64,000 nt of DNA, taken from NCBI RefSeq assembly GCF_015732285.1, contig NZ_WIQU01000046.1, forward strand, positions 1 through 64,000, written 5' to 3'. Shown piece by piece: positions 33,466 to 43,969 of the stretch. Below the pieces are notes generated by a model. That model saw only the letters and a program-made list of their open reading frames with translations. It made no database searches and had not been told where the DNA came from. The DNA comes from Pectinatus frisingensis. Its GTDB lineage: Bacteria; Bacillota; Negativicutes; Selenomonadales; Selenomonadaceae. The translations under genes and the position numbers were made by a program. Numbering within the stretch: position 1 is the stretch's first letter; every line of letters starts with the position of its first letter.

Positions 33466-35169
33466 ATGTTGAAAGATATGATATTATTTTTGCTGTTTTT
33501 TTTGGTTTTATTTTTATTGGCAAGACCGTTGGGTAAATATATAAGCAAAGTTTTTACCGGCGAAAAAACCTGTTTTGATAAAATCATGCGGCCAATAGAA
33601 AAAATTATCTATAAACTCGTAGGTATAGATGAAAATCAGGAAATGACCTGGCGACAATATGCCGCAGCGGTAATTTGGTTTCATGTGTTCAGTTTTTTGG
33701 CAATCTTTTTAACGGAATTGTTCCAAGGTAATCTGCCGTTGAATCCGGCCAATGAAGGCAATGTATCATGGGACCTGGCACTCAACACTGCGGTGAGTTT
33801 TATAACTAATACTAACTGGCAGGCGTATAGTGGCGAATCGACAATGAGCTATTTTACACAGATGACTGAACTGGCAGTGCATAATTTTCTTTCGGCAGCA
33901 ACTGGTATTTCAATAGCCATAGTGTTGATCCGCGGACTTACGAGAAAGACTACAAAGTTATTAGGTAACTATTGGGTAGATATGGTGAGAGGGACATTAT
34001 GGGTATTATTGCCGTTGTCTATAATATTGTCACTGATATTCGTAGAACAAGGTTCAATACAGAACTTTGCATCCTATGTTTCGGCAGCGACGATCGAAGG
34101 TGGGACACAGACAATAGCGATGGGACCGGTCGCTTCTCAGGAAGCAATAAAATTATTAGGAACAAACGGCGGTGGTTTTTTTGGAGCCAATTCGGCGCAT
34201 CCGTTTGAAAATCCGACGGCATTGGCCAATTTTTTGCAGGCATTGGCAATTTTTTTAATCCCGGCTAGTTTATTATTTACCTTGGGACGAATGGTAAAAG
34301 ATAAAAAACAGGGACATGCAATTTTGGCTGCCATGACGATATTATTTGTGCTTTTTCTGGGAATCATTTACGTAAGCGAATATTATGGCAATCCCAATGT
34401 CGCGGCCCTTGGTATAAATGGTTCAAATGTTATGGAAGGGAAAGAACTGCGCTTTGGTTTAAGTGGTACGACACTGTTCAGTGCAGTTACCACGGCGGCA
34501 TCCTGTGGTGCCGTAAATGCCATGTTTGACAGTTTTACTCCTATTGGCGGAATGATCCCAATGCTGCAAATAATGCTTGGTGAAATAATATTTGGCGGCG
34601 TGGGCAGCGGGTTGTATGGTATGCTGGTTTATGTATTGTTGTCAGTATTTATCGTCGGACTTATGGTAGGACGTACACCGGAATATTTGGGCAAGAAAAT
34701 TGAATCACACGAGATGAAAATGGTCATGCTGGCTGTTTTGATTCCGGCAATTTGCATTTTATTCGGAAGTGCGGTGGCAGCATCTACCGATGCCGGTATG
34801 AGTGCAACGAATAACAACGGGCCGCATGGTTTGACAGAAATGCTCTATGCGTATGCCTCTTGCACGGGGAATAACGGTAGTGCTTTTGGTGGACTCAATG
34901 CCAATAGTACTTTTTATAATATAACGCTGGCAGCGGCGATGCTGCTTGGAAGGTTTGGTGTCATTTTGCCAATACTGGCAATTGCCGGCAGTCTTGCCAA
35001 GAAAAAAATATCACCTGTTGGTGCCGGTACATTTCAAACACATGGGCTGCTGTTTATCGTATTATTATGTGCGGTTGTTTTGATTGTCGGTGCGTTGACA
35101 TTTTTACCGGCACTGGCATTGGGACCTATTGCTGAACATTTGCTGATGCTGCAAGGGCAATTGTATTAA
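33466..35169 (+). CDS. kdpA: Potassium-transporting ATPase subunit A
   Basis: A 567-residue channel-like subunit of the high-affinity K+ pump, with about ten helices. The four selectivity-filter segments include NTNWQAYSGE, GTNGGGFFGANSAHPFENPT (20 residues), TAASCGAVNAMFD and CTGNNGSAFGGL. K+ enters here and passes through an intersubunit tunnel to KdpB. Directly follows kdpF; kdpB starts 12 bases after its stop. Confidence 0.98.
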   Translation: MLKDMILFLLFFLVLFLLARPLGKYISKVFTGEKTCFDKIMRPIEKIIYKLVGIDENQEMTWRQYAAAVIWFHVFSFLAIFLTELFQGNLPLNPANEGNVSWDLALNTAVSFITNTNWQAYSGESTMSYFTQMTELAVHNFLSAATGISIAIVLIRGLTRKTTKLLGNYWVDMVRGTLWVLLPLSIILSLIFVEQGSIQNFASYVSAATIEGGTQTIAMGPVASQEAIKLLGTNGGGFFGANSAHPFENPTALANFLQALAIFLIPASLLFTLGRMVKDKKQGHAILAAMTILFVLFLGIIYVSEYYGNPNVAALGINGSNVMEGKELRFGLSGTTLFSAVTTAASCGAVNAMFDSFTPIGGMIPMLQIMLGEIIFGGVGSGLYGMLVYVLLSVFIVGLMVGRTPEYLGKKIESHEMKMVMLAVLIPAICILFGSAVAASTDAGMSATNNNGPHGLTEMLYAYASCTGNNGSAFGGLNANSTFYNITLAAAMLLGRFGVILPILAIAGSLAKKKISPVGAGTFQTHGLLFIVLLCAVVLIVGALTFLPALALGPIAEHLLMLQGQLY

Positions 35170-35181
35170 GGAGAGATTTTT

Positions 35182-37212
35182 ATGACAGACAGTCTTAATT
35201 TAAATAAGGAAATGTTATTTACTGCCGTTAAACAGGCCTTTGTAAAATTGGACCCGCGCGTTCAGGTAAAAAATCCGGTCATGTTTATTGTTATGGTCGG
35301 AGCTGTTATAACAACAGTGTTTTTTATTCGTGAACTGGTAAGCGGGGCGATGCAGGAAGGCTGGTTTGAACTGCAGATTGCATTATGGTTGTGGTTTACG
35401 GTTTTATTCGCCAATTTTGCTGAAGCACTTGCTGAAGGACGGGGGAAAGCGCAGGCACAGGCATTAAGAAAAACACGAACAAATACCTTTGCTAAAAAAA
35501 TAATTGGCAATGATCGTGAAAAAGTATTGGCGTCCTCGTTGAGAAAAGGTGATATAGTTTTTGTCGAACCGGGAGATATAATTCCCAGTGATGGTGAAAT
35601 TATAGAAGGAGCCGCCTCAGTAGATGAAAGCGCAATCACCGGAGAATCTGCTCCGGTAATACGTGAGGCCGGCGGTGATAAGACATCAGTGACTGGTGGA
35701 ACCAAATTATTGTCTGACTGGTTGAAGATAAGGATTACGGCCAATCAAGGAGAAACTTTTCTCGACCACATGATAAGCTTGGTAGAAGGTGCTAAAAGGC
35801 AGAAGACTCCCAATGAAATTGCACTGACAATACTATTGGTCGGATTGACAATAATATTTTTGGTGGCAGTTGCTACAATAGAGCCGTTTGCTATTTATTC
35901 GTCAACAGAAATTTCTGTGGCAGTGTTGATTGCCTTATTGGTCTGTTTGATACCAACGACAATCGGTGGTTTGTTGAGTGCCATTGGCATTGCCGGCATG
36001 GATCGATTGCTGCGTCATAATGTACTTGCAATGTCCGGACGTGCAGTAGAAGCCGCCGGTGATATTGATGCTTTATTATTGGATAAGACGGGTACTATCA
36101 CTTTGGGAAATCGCATGGCGGTAAAATTTATTCCTGCCCCTGATGTTTCTACAGAAGAACTTGCCGATGCGGCTCAGATATCATCATTGTCGGATGAAAC
36201 ACCTGAAGGCCGCAGTATCGTGGTCTTGGCCAAACAGTTATATAATATTCGGCAGCGTAACATGGAAGAGCTGCAGGCAAGGTTTATTCCTTTTTCGGCT
36301 CAGACGAGAATGAGCGGTGTTGATATCGGAAATACTGAAATACGCAAGGGTGCTATGGATGCCGTACGCAGTTATATAGAAAATCAAGGTGCAACATTAC
36401 CGGATCAGGTACAGACAGACTGTGAACAAATAGCTCAGGATGGCGGAACACCGTTGGTAGTGGCTGAAAAGAACAGAGTATTAGGAACAATATATTTGAA
36501 GGATGTAGTAAAAGGCGGTATTAAAGAACGTTTTAATGAACTTAGAAGAATGGGAATAAAAACCGTTATGATTACCGGCGACAATCCGCTTACTGCGGCA
36601 ACAATCGCTGCCGAAGCCGGCGTAGATGATTTTCTGGCTGAAGCTACTCCTGAAACAAAATTAAATTTGATTCGTGATTATCAGGATAAAGGCATGCTGG
36701 TGGCAATGACCGGTGATGGAACTAATGATGCTCCGGCCCTGGCTCAGGCTGATGTGGGAGTCGCGATGAATAGTGGCACACAGGCAGCAAAGGAAGCTGG
36801 CAATATGGTTGATCTTGACAGTAACCCGACAAAATTGATTGAAGTTGTCGAAATCGGTAAACAGCTTTTGATGACGCGCGGCTCATTGACGACTTTTAGT
36901 ATAGCCAATGATGTAGCTAAATATTTCGCGATATTACCGGCGATATTTGTCACCGCCTATCCACCGTTAGCTATTTTGAATATCATGAATCTGTCTACAC
37001 CTAAAAGTGCTATTTTAAGTGCAGTTATTTTTAATGCATTGATCATTATTGCATTAATCCCACTGGCGCTGCGCGGTGTCAAGTATAAACCATTGGGAGC
37101 AAATATCATATTGCGGAAAAATTTGCTGATTTACGGATTAGGAGGAATTATTATTCCTTTTATCGGCATTAAAATAATTGATATGATTCTTGTTCTTTTG
37201 AGGCTCAATTAA
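35182..37212 (+). CDS. kdpB: Potassium-transporting ATPase subunit B
   Basis: A 676-residue P-type ATPase, the energising subunit. The phosphorylation motif [11 protein letters not shown], the actuator TGES (ITGESAPV), the hinge [19 protein letters not shown] and the Kdp-specific helix with [15 protein letters not shown] are present. GGAGAG precedes the ATG. Located between kdpA and kdpC as usual. Confidence 0.98.
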   Translation: MTDSLNLNKEMLFTAVKQAFVKLDPRVQVKNPVMFIVMVGAVITTVFFIRELVSGAMQEGWFELQIALWLWFTVLFANFAEALAEGRGKAQAQALRKTRTNTFAKKIIGNDREKVLASSLRKGDIVFVEPGDIIPSDGEIIEGAASVDESAITGESAPVIREAGGDKTSVTGGTKLLSDWLKIRITANQGETFLDHMISLVEGAKRQKTPNEIALTILLVGLTIIFLVAVATIEPFAIYSSTEISVAVLIALLVCLIPTTIGGLLSAIGIAGMDRLLRHNVLAMSGRAVEAAGDIDALLLDKTGTITLGNRMAVKFIPAPDVSTEELADAAQISSLSDETPEGRSIVVLAKQLYNIRQRNMEELQARFIPFSAQTRMSGVDIGNTEIRKGAMDAVRSYIENQGATLPDQVQTDCEQIAQDGGTPLVVAEKNRVLGTIYLKDVVKGGIKERFNELRRMGIKTVMITGDNPLTAATIAAEAGVDDFLAEATPETKLNLIRDYQDKGMLVAMTGDGTNDAPALAQADVGVAMNSGTQAAKEAGNMVDLDSNPTKLIEVVEIGKQLLMTRGSLTTFSIANDVAKYFAILPAIFVTAYPPLAILNIMNLSTPKSAILSAVIFNALIIIALIPLALRGVKYKPLGANIILRKNLLIYGLGGIIIPFIGIKIIDMILVLLRLN

Positions 37213-37234
37213 AAGCTGCGGAGGAGTTGTGCTT

Positions 37235-37813
37235 ATGTATAAATCATTAAAAAATGCGCTGTTGCTGTTAATAATGCTTACAGTTATCACCGGTGTTTTT
37301 TACCCATTAGTAATAACCGGAATAGCTCAGCTTATATTTCCCAGACAGGCGAATGGTTCGCTCATAGTGAGAGATGGACAGGTGGTTGGTTCTTCTCTGC
37401 TTGCCCAGAATTTTACCAGACCAGAATATTTTCATCCCCGTCCTTCCGCGGCCGGACAGGATGGTTATGATGCTGCCGGTTCGGCTGCGACTAATTTGGG
37501 ACCTACAAGCCAGAAACTTATGGATTCCCTGAAGAAAACAGCTGATGACTACCGTCAGGAAAATAATTTGTCTGATGAAGTAGTTTTGCCTTCTGATGCT
37601 GTGACATCGTCAGGCAGTGGACTGGATCCGGAAATTTCTCTGCCGAATGCTTATATGCAGATAGCAAGAGTAGCTGAAGCCAGGGGAGTTTCTACTGACA
37701 AAATAAGAAATATTGTGGATGAATATGCAGATAGTTCTATATTGGGAATACCTGGTGAAGAACGGGTAAATGTTTTGCTGCTAAATTTGTCACTGGATGA
37801 TATGAATAAGTAA
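37235..37813 (+). CDS. kdpC: Potassium-transporting ATPase subunit C
   Basis: A 192-residue periplasmic subunit with one N-terminal membrane helix. VITGVFYPLVITGIAQLIFP, GSSLLAQNFTRPEYFHPRPS, GSGLDPEISLPNA and GIPGEERVNVLLLNL are typical. KdpC enhances K+ affinity of the complex. The ATG at 37235 follows GGAGG by ten bases; a GTG two codons earlier is an alternative. A structured repeat follows the stop almost directly. Confidence 0.96.
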   Translation: MYKSLKNALLLLIMLTVITGVFYPLVITGIAQLIFPRQANGSLIVRDGQVVGSSLLAQNFTRPEYFHPRPSAAGQDGYDAAGSAATNLGPTSQKLMDSLKKTADDYRQENNLSDEVVLPSDAVTSSGSGLDPEISLPNAYMQIARVAEARGVSTDKIRNIVDEYADSSILGIPGEERVNVLLLNLSLDDMNK

Positions 37814-37817
37814 TTTA

Positions 37818-37959
37818 AAGGGCTGTTACACGTAAATGTTTTAATTCATAGATGTTTTGCAATATGCCGTTTCCCTTGTACATCTTTAACAGGGTGGACA
37901 AGAGCATAACGATGTTGCGCCTTTATGAGTTCAATACCATTCGTGCGGCAGCCCTTATT
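37818..37959 (-). repeat. Structured dispersed repeat, copy A
   Basis: About 142 bases. Read on the minus strand it begins AATAAGGGCTGCCGCACGAA and ends CGTGTAACAGCCCTT; GGGCTG/CAGCCC and ACG/CGT pair at the ends. Inside, CATA ... TATG and GCAA ... TTGC are further complementary pairs, and a middle hairpin has CTTGT/ACAAG. Copy B (62243-62381) shares the ends and the ATTGA-C-CTCATAA block but has a different middle hairpin. It lies four bases past kdpC. It has no clear T-tract, so it is not an ordinary terminator. Confidence 0.65.
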
Positions 37960-38074
37960 AAATTGAAAATAAAATAAGTGTTTAATGATTCATTGAATAA
38001 GAGTGAAAACTATGTAATAATAACAGGTAAATTATACAGACAATTATAAAAAGGCAACTGAGGAGAGATTGCAG

Positions 38075-39631
38075 ATGATAAAAGAAGGTGATGATGATAT
38101 TGTAAAACCATTGGAAGAAAAAAGGAAAAATGGTTTATATCCTTATTTGACAGGATTTTTATTAATAATTTTAATTACGTTAATATGCTGGCATGTGGAA
38201 GCAGGTAATTTAGTCAATATAACAATGCTTTATCTTCTGCCTGTTTTATTGACAGCGTTTTGGTGGGGTCGCTGGCCGTCATATTTTACGACAATTTGCA
38301 CGGTTTTGGTATATGATTTTTTATTTGTTCCGCCTGTTTTTAGTTTTAGTGTAGCCGGAATAGAATATATATGGACATTTATTATATTTTTGTTTGTGGG
38401 ATTCATAGCTGGAGGACAAACAGAGAAACTGCGGAATAAAATTTGGCTTGCCGAAAAGCAATCAATGGAAATACGGTCATTGTATGAATTCAGTAAAGAA
38501 ATGGCAGCATTAGTAGATTTAAAGAAAATAATAGAAAAGTTTGCCGATACAGCCTCGCAGGTATTGGGTAATGGTGTGGTCATTTTCCTACCAGATGATA
38601 AAAATAAGATAAAAATTGCGGCAAAGGCAGGACTTGGTACGACTAAGGATTTTTTTAATGAATATGGCACGGCATTATGGGTATTTGAACATGGACAGCC
38701 GGCAGGAAAATCAACAGCAGTTCTGCCTGCTTCAGAGTTTTTTTATCTACCGTTAAAAGTAAATAATAAAGCAGTTGGTGTATTGGGAATTGAAGTGGTT
38801 GAAAATATCACACTGGAACAAAAACAGCTTATTAAAGCTTGGGCGACAATGGCAGCAATTGCTGTGGAACGGGTCCGTTTAACTGAAGAATCAAATAAAC
38901 TGGCACTGCTGGCGGCTTCAGAACGTCTGGGAACAGCACTTTTCAATTCTATATCACATGAATTGAAAACACCATTGGCAGCAATTATGGGGGCAATATC
39001 GGTATTGACTGAGAAAAATATTGTCGTATCGGAAAAAATTGTAAAAAATTTGTATGACAGTATAAAAAACGGTGCCCAAAGAATGGAACGTATTATCAAT
39101 AATCTACTGGATACAGCACGTTTGGAAAGTGGTACGATGAAGATAAAAACGGACTGGTGTGATATAGAAGATATAGTGGGAACAGCACTACAGCGTTTGA
39201 ATGAAATTTTGCAAAATCGTAAAATAGTTTTGAATATGGCTAAGGAATTACCACTTGTCCGCGGTGATTGTGTACTTTTAGAACAGGTACTGGTGAACCT
39301 GATCGATAATGCCAATAAATATTCCCCTGCAGATAAAATTATTGCTGTTAGTACTGATATGAGTGAAACCGCTGTGTTGGTTTCAGTTACTGATTACGGT
39401 GATGATATTTCTGAGCCGGACATGAAGAATATTTTTACTAAATTTTATCGTGGCAGTCATGCAAAAACTGTTTCAGGGACAGGGCTGGGATTATCTATTT
39501 GTAAAGCAATAATTGAAGCTCATCATGGTAAAATTTGGGTGACTAATTTGCCTGCGGGCGGGAAAAAATTTATGTTTACACTGCCGAGGGAGATAAAAAA
39601 TGAACAGTCTGAAGGTATTGATAATCGATGA
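38075..39631 (+). CDS. KdpD-like histidine kinase lacking the N-terminal KdpD/Usp domains
   Basis: A 518-residue sensor kinase. Four membrane helices (about residues 20-115) form a DUF4118 domain with YDFLFVPPVFSFSVA, the usual KdpD segment. A GAF-like region (about 140-275), a HisKA domain with SISHELKTPLAAIMG (His295) and an ATPase domain with NLIDNANKYS and GTGLGLSICKAI follow. Full KdpD proteins have about 370 more residues at the N terminus (KdpD nucleotide-binding and Usp domains), which are absent. The ATG at 38075 follows AGGAGAG. It overlaps its response regulator by 32 bases. It probably senses a different signal from the full-length KdpD encoded downstream. Confidence 0.9.
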   Translation: MIKEGDDDIVKPLEEKRKNGLYPYLTGFLLIILITLICWHVEAGNLVNITMLYLLPVLLTAFWWGRWPSYFTTICTVLVYDFLFVPPVFSFSVAGIEYIWTFIIFLFVGFIAGGQTEKLRNKIWLAEKQSMEIRSLYEFSKEMAALVDLKKIIEKFADTASQVLGNGVVIFLPDDKNKIKIAAKAGLGTTKDFFNEYGTALWVFEHGQPAGKSTAVLPASEFFYLPLKVNNKAVGVLGIEVVENITLEQKQLIKAWATMAAIAVERVRLTEESNKLALLAASERLGTALFNSISHELKTPLAAIMGAISVLTEKNIVVSEKIVKNLYDSIKNGAQRMERIINNLLDTARLESGTMKIKTDWCDIEDIVGTALQRLNEILQNRKIVLNMAKELPLVRGDCVLLEQVLVNLIDNANKYSPADKIIAVSTDMSETAVLVSVTDYGDDISEPDMKNIFTKFYRGSHAKTVSGTGLGLSICKAIIEAHHGKIWVTNLPAGGKKFMFTLPREIKNEQSEGIDNR

Positions 39632-40289
39632 TGAAATAGAGATAAGGAGGTTAATAAAACTTTCTTTGACGACACAAAACTACACAGTATTGTCTGCTGC
39701 TACGGGAAAAGAGGGAATTGAAAGTGTATTTCTTGACAGGCCGGATATTATTCTGCTTGATCTTGGGTTGCCGGATATCGATGGCAGTGAAGTGATAGTA
39801 CGGTTGCGCAGTCGGGTCGATATCCCAATAATTGTTTTATCGGCACGCGATCAGGAGGAAGCAAAGATAGCTGCACTTGATTCAGGCGCAAATGATTATT
39901 TAACTAAGCCATTTGGTGTCGGTGAACTGCTGGCGCGGATAAGAGTGTGTAACAGAACATATTTGCGTTCAGATGATGAAGAGGTATTGCAGTTAGGAGA
40001 TTTGAGCATAAATTTATTGCATTGCCAAGTGTTTTTGCGCGGTCAGGAGATACGTTTAACCCCGATTCAATATGATTTACTGAAAACCTTGGCGCAAAAT
40101 GCCGGTAAAATACTTACACATCGCCAGATACTTAAAAAAGTCTGGGGAGTAGAAAGCAATGACCTCCAGTATATCAGGGTATACATCGGGCAGCTGCGCC
40201 AAAAAATTGAAGAGAATCCGGCCCGTCCCAAATTTATAATTACTGAACCGGGCATAGGATATAGAATGATGTTTGAAAATGCAACATAA
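39600..40289 (+). CDS. KdpE-like response regulator, first copy
   Basis: A 229-residue OmpR-family regulator. The receiver domain has IIDDE, the phospho-acceptor Asp54 in LLDLGLPDIDG, and LTKPFGVGELLAR; the C-terminal winged helix has LTPIQYDLLKTL and YIRVYIGQLRQKIE. All are typical of KdpE. GAGGGAG precedes the ATG, which lies inside the kinase gene. It is paired with the short KdpD-like kinase, and a second KdpE follows 2.8 kb later. Confidence 0.92.
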   Translation: MNSLKVLIIDDEIEIRRLIKLSLTTQNYTVLSAATGKEGIESVFLDRPDIILLDLGLPDIDGSEVIVRLRSRVDIPIIVLSARDQEEAKIAALDSGANDYLTKPFGVGELLARIRVCNRTYLRSDDEEVLQLGDLSINLLHCQVFLRGQEIRLTPIQYDLLKTLAQNAGKILTHRQILKKVWGVESNDLQYIRVYIGQLRQKIEENPARPKFIITEPGIGYRMMFENAT

Positions 40290-40443
40290 CAGAATTCTGT
40301 ATATTATATTTACTCAATATCTTTATACAACATTAATAACATAGGCATTTTTCTAATGCGATTTTTATTTTATCTGTAGTATTATATGATTGTAGGAATA
40401 AATTATACTGTCAGCAGACTGCTGATTTTTAAAGGAGATAAAT

Positions 40444-43134
40444 ATGCCGGCATTTCATAAGTCTCCTGATGAGATATTACAAACGATAAAAAATGAAGAA
40501 GCAAGAGCTAAGTATGGACATTTAAAGATATTTTTCGGCTATGCGGCCGGTGTTGGCAAGACCTATGCCATGCTGAAAGCTGCACATAGCGCAAAAGCAC
40601 AGGGACTGGATGTAGTGGCAGGTTATATAGAGCCGCATATCAGACCACAAACAACAGTCTTATTAAAAGGATTGGAACAGCTTACACCCGTCATTGTAAC
40701 ACATGGTGATATTATACTGCGGGAATTTGATATTGATGCTGCTTTGCGGCGCCATCCGCAGATTATTCTCGTGGATGAACTGGCTCATACTAATGCTGCC
40801 GGCTGTCGTCATAAAAAACGTTATAAAGATGTAGAAGAATTATTAAAAGCCGGTATAGATGTATATACTACAGTTAACGTTCAGCATATCGAAAGCCTTA
40901 ATGATATTGTTGCTTCGATAACAGGCGTTATCGTGCGTGAAAGAATACCGGACTTTGTATTTGATAATGCTGATCAGGTTGAATTGGTAGATATTGAACC
41001 GGCAGAACTAATTAAGCGGCTCAATGATGGCAAAATTTACAAGCCGGAGCGTGTGAAAACAGCACTGATTAATTTTTTTACAGTTGAAAATCTGGTTGCA
41101 CTGAGGGAAATAGCTTTAAGACGCACTGCTGACCGGGTAAATAAAATATCGCAAAAAGTCCGTAATGAATCAAAAGGTGATTATTATACGGATGAGCATA
41201 TTCTGGTCTGTTTGTCATCTTCACCTTCAAATCCACGCATAATAAGAACTGCAGCACGTTTGGCAAATGCCTTCAGAGGTAAATTTACAGCACTTTTTGT
41301 ACGCACGGCTGATTATGAAAAGTATTCATCGGAAAATAAAGCACGCCTGCAGGAAAATACTCATTTGGCAGAGCAATTGGGAGCAAGCATAGAAACCGTC
41401 ATAGGGGATGATATTGCTTACCAGATAGCTGAATTTGCCAAATACGCCGGAGTTTCTAAAATAGTTATTGGCAGGAGTACTACCAGATCAAGATGGGGAT
41501 TTATGCACAAGGGGTTTCTTGATCAATTGATCCAGCTGGCGGCAAATCTGGATATTTATGTCATTCCGGATAAGACCACACCTATCTATAAGAAAAAAGT
41601 TAAAAGAACATTAAAGAGGGGTATAAATAAAACAGATATCGGTAAAATAATATCGGTATGGGGTTTGACCACTGTGGCAGCATTGGCACTTGATGCAATA
41701 AATCTGGGACAGGCCGATATTGCAACTATTTATATATTAAGTGTTTTGGTAACCGGAGTCATAACTTCCGATCGGTTTTACAGTATTGTTTTATCGTTGC
41801 TCAATGTAATCACCTTTGATTATTTGTTCGTTTCACCGCGTTTTACGTTCGCTTATTCTGATTATCGTTATACAGGGACTTTTCTTATTATGTTTATAGC
41901 GGCTTTTATAACAGCCAGCTTAGCCAGCAAGATAAAAAAACAGGCAGAACAGTCGGTACAGACTGCTTATCGCACAAAAATACTGCTTGATACTAATCAG
42001 TTGCTGCAAAAGGCTCGCAATATCGATGAAATAGCTTCAATTACTATTAAGCAGTTATTAAAACTCAGCGGACGTCCGGTAATTTACTATGGTTGCAGTG
42101 AAGATAAGCTGCTGCCGCCAATAATCACTGCAGCAACGGCGGCAGAAAGTGAGGCTTATAAGTCGCCCAATGAAGCTGCTGTCGCCCAATGGGTATTCAG
42201 AAATAACAAGCATGCAGGAGCAACGACAGATACATTGGGAAGTGCCAAGTGCCTGTACATGGCGATACGTACGGAAAATCGTGTGCATGGGGTTATTGGT
42301 ATAGCTTTGGAAAATAGCCGGCTGGAATCCTTTGAAAGCAGCATAATACTGTCCATACTGGGTGAATGTTCGTTGGCAATGGAAAAAGAATTGTATAATA
42401 AGAAACGCCGTGAAGCTGCCGTACAAGTGCAAAATGAAAAATTGCGCAATAGTTTTCTTCGTTCGATATCACATGATTTGCGTACGCCGCTGACATCTAT
42501 TTCCGGAAATGCTGATTTTTTAGTTAATAATGGCAGACAATTGGATGAAGCTAAAAGGCAAAAGATATACAGCACAATTTATGATGATGCAAAGTGGCTG
42601 ATAAATTTGGTGGAAAATATTTTGTCAATCACACGTATCGAAAATGGCAATATGAAACTGAATCGTCAGATAGAATTAGTCAATGACGTAATAACTGAAG
42701 CTGTTTCACATATTAATGCAAAAAAATTAAAGCATACTATAAAATATATCGAACCGGAAAAGCTGTATTTTTCTAAAATGGATGCTCGATTGATCATGCA
42801 GGTTGTGATTAATATTATTGACAATGCATTAAAATATACACCAAGCGATTCCACCATAGAAATAAGTGTGTTTGAACAGCAGCGGCATATTGCCGTAGCA
42901 ATAGCAGATAATGGGGAAGGTATGCCAAAAGCTGTACAGGAAAAAGTGTTTGATATGTTTTATAGCGGCGATAATAAATTTGGTGATAGCAGACGTGGGA
43001 TGGGAATAGGACTGGCTCTGTGCAAGAATATAATTGAAGTGCATGGTGGTAGTATTGAAGTAAAAGATAATTATCCGCATGGGACAGTATTTACTTTTAC
43101 TTTACCATTGGAGGAGGTAACGATAAATGAATAG
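40444..43134 (+). CDS. kdpD: Potassium sensor kinase KdpD, full length
   Basis: An 896-residue sensor. KdpD domain with Walker A GYAAGVGKT (residues 32-40) and VDELAHTN ... DVYTTVNVQHIESLND; a Usp domain (about 245-375) with ILVCLSSSP; four membrane helices with DUF4118 (about 395-500, FDYLFVSPRFTF); a GAF-like region; HisKA with SISHDLRTPLTSI (His677); and an ATPase with NIIDNALKYTP and RRGMGIGLALCKNI. It phosphorylates KdpE under K+ limitation or salt stress. AAAGGAG precedes the ATG; its stop overlaps the second kdpE. Confidence 0.97.
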   Translation: MPAFHKSPDEILQTIKNEEARAKYGHLKIFFGYAAGVGKTYAMLKAAHSAKAQGLDVVAGYIEPHIRPQTTVLLKGLEQLTPVIVTHGDIILREFDIDAALRRHPQIILVDELAHTNAAGCRHKKRYKDVEELLKAGIDVYTTVNVQHIESLNDIVASITGVIVRERIPDFVFDNADQVELVDIEPAELIKRLNDGKIYKPERVKTALINFFTVENLVALREIALRRTADRVNKISQKVRNESKGDYYTDEHILVCLSSSPSNPRIIRTAARLANAFRGKFTALFVRTADYEKYSSENKARLQENTHLAEQLGASIETVIGDDIAYQIAEFAKYAGVSKIVIGRSTTRSRWGFMHKGFLDQLIQLAANLDIYVIPDKTTPIYKKKVKRTLKRGINKTDIGKIISVWGLTTVAALALDAINLGQADIATIYILSVLVTGVITSDRFYSIVLSLLNVITFDYLFVSPRFTFAYSDYRYTGTFLIMFIAAFITASLASKIKKQAEQSVQTAYRTKILLDTNQLLQKARNIDEIASITIKQLLKLSGRPVIYYGCSEDKLLPPIITAATAAESEAYKSPNEAAVAQWVFRNNKHAGATTDTLGSAKCLYMAIRTENRVHGVIGIALENSRLESFESSIILSILGECSLAMEKELYNKKRREAAVQVQNEKLRNSFLRSISHDLRTPLTSISGNADFLVNNGRQLDEAKRQKIYSTIYDDAKWLINLVENILSITRIENGNMKLNRQIELVNDVITEAVSHINAKKLKHTIKYIEPEKLYFSKMDARLIMQVVINIIDNALKYTPSDSTIEISVFEQQRHIAVAIADNGEGMPKAVQEKVFDMFYSGDNKFGDSRRGMGIGLALCKNIIEVHGGSIEVKDNYPHGTVFTFTLPLEEVTINE

Positions 43135-43825
43135 CCCATTACTATTGGTGGTGGAAGATGATACAGCTGTAAGTAATTTGATAGGTACCACATTAAAAAT
43201 GGAAAATTATCGGTTTCACACAGCTTCGACGGGCAGACAATCGATAGTTGAAGCAATATCACAAAAACCGGATATAGTCCTTCTTGATCTGGGTTTACCG
43301 GATATAGATGGAATTGAGATAATAAAAAAAATAAGATCGTGGTCAAAAATGCCGATAATAGTCGTAAGTGCCCGTAGTGACGATAAAGACAAAATTGAGG
43401 CATTGGATAATGGGGCAGATGACTATATTACTAAACCCTTTTCAGTAGAAGAACTGCTGGCCAGAATACGGGCTGCGCTCAGGCGGGCCAGTTATATGGC
43501 CTCGGAGAAAGCCCAGAATCCAGTATTTATAAATGGTAATTTAAAAATAGATTATGCAGCAGGCTGTGTTTATGTAAATGATGTAGAAATGCACCTTACA
43601 CCGATGGAATATAAATTACTGTGTCTGCTGGCTGGCAATGTCGGCAAAGTATTGACATATACATATATAACCAACTCAATTTGGGGAAATGCATGGGATA
43701 ATAATGTTGCGTCATTGCGGGTATTCATGGCGACATTGCGGAAGAAAATCGAAAAAGATGCAGCTGCTCCTCAGTATATACAGACGCATATTGGTATTGG
43801 ATACCGTATGATAAAAATCGATTAA
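43127..43825 (+). CDS. kdpE: KdpE response regulator, second copy
   Basis: A 232-residue OmpR-family regulator with VVEDD, Asp54 in LLDLGLPDIDG, TKPFSVEELLARI and a C-terminal winged helix (LTPMEYKLLCLL, SLRVFMATLRKKIE, GIGYRMI). Its ATG overlaps the KdpD stop by eight bases after GGAGG. It shares the same motifs with the first copy but differs throughout, so the two pairs are related rather than a recent duplication. Its expected target is the kdpFABC promoter. Confidence 0.95.
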   Translation: MNSPLLLVVEDDTAVSNLIGTTLKMENYRFHTASTGRQSIVEAISQKPDIVLLDLGLPDIDGIEIIKKIRSWSKMPIIVVSARSDDKDKIEALDNGADDYITKPFSVEELLARIRAALRRASYMASEKAQNPVFINGNLKIDYAAGCVYVNDVEMHLTPMEYKLLCLLAGNVGKVLTYTYITNSIWGNAWDNNVASLRVFMATLRKKIEKDAAAPQYIQTHIGIGYRMIKID

Positions 43826-43842
43826 TAAAAATCAGGCAGATA

Positions 43843-43858
43843 TGCGGCAACCCTTATT
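43843..43858 (-). repeat. Possible end fragment of the structured repeat
   Basis: On the minus strand AATAAGGGTTGCCGCA matches the left end of copy A in 15 of 16 bases. The rest of the element is missing. It may be a remnant or coincidence. Confidence 0.3.
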
Positions 43859-43930
43859 CTACTGTTTACAATATTACATTTAGATGTTATAATTATTGAC
43901 TAGCACAATTATTTGCAATGAAATAAGGAG

Positions 43931-43969
43931 ATGAAAGATAAACGCTTCCAGTGGTTTATCCGCATATGA
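43931..43969 (+). CDS. Possible 12-residue leader peptide
   Basis: ATG at 43931 directly after AAGGAG opens a 12-codon frame (MKDKRFQWFIRI) whose TGA overlaps the ATG of the dehydrogenase (ATGA). The dehydrogenase itself lacks a ribosome site at either in-frame start, so translation by coupling from this leader is plausible. Confidence 0.35.
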   Translation: MKDKRFQWFIRI

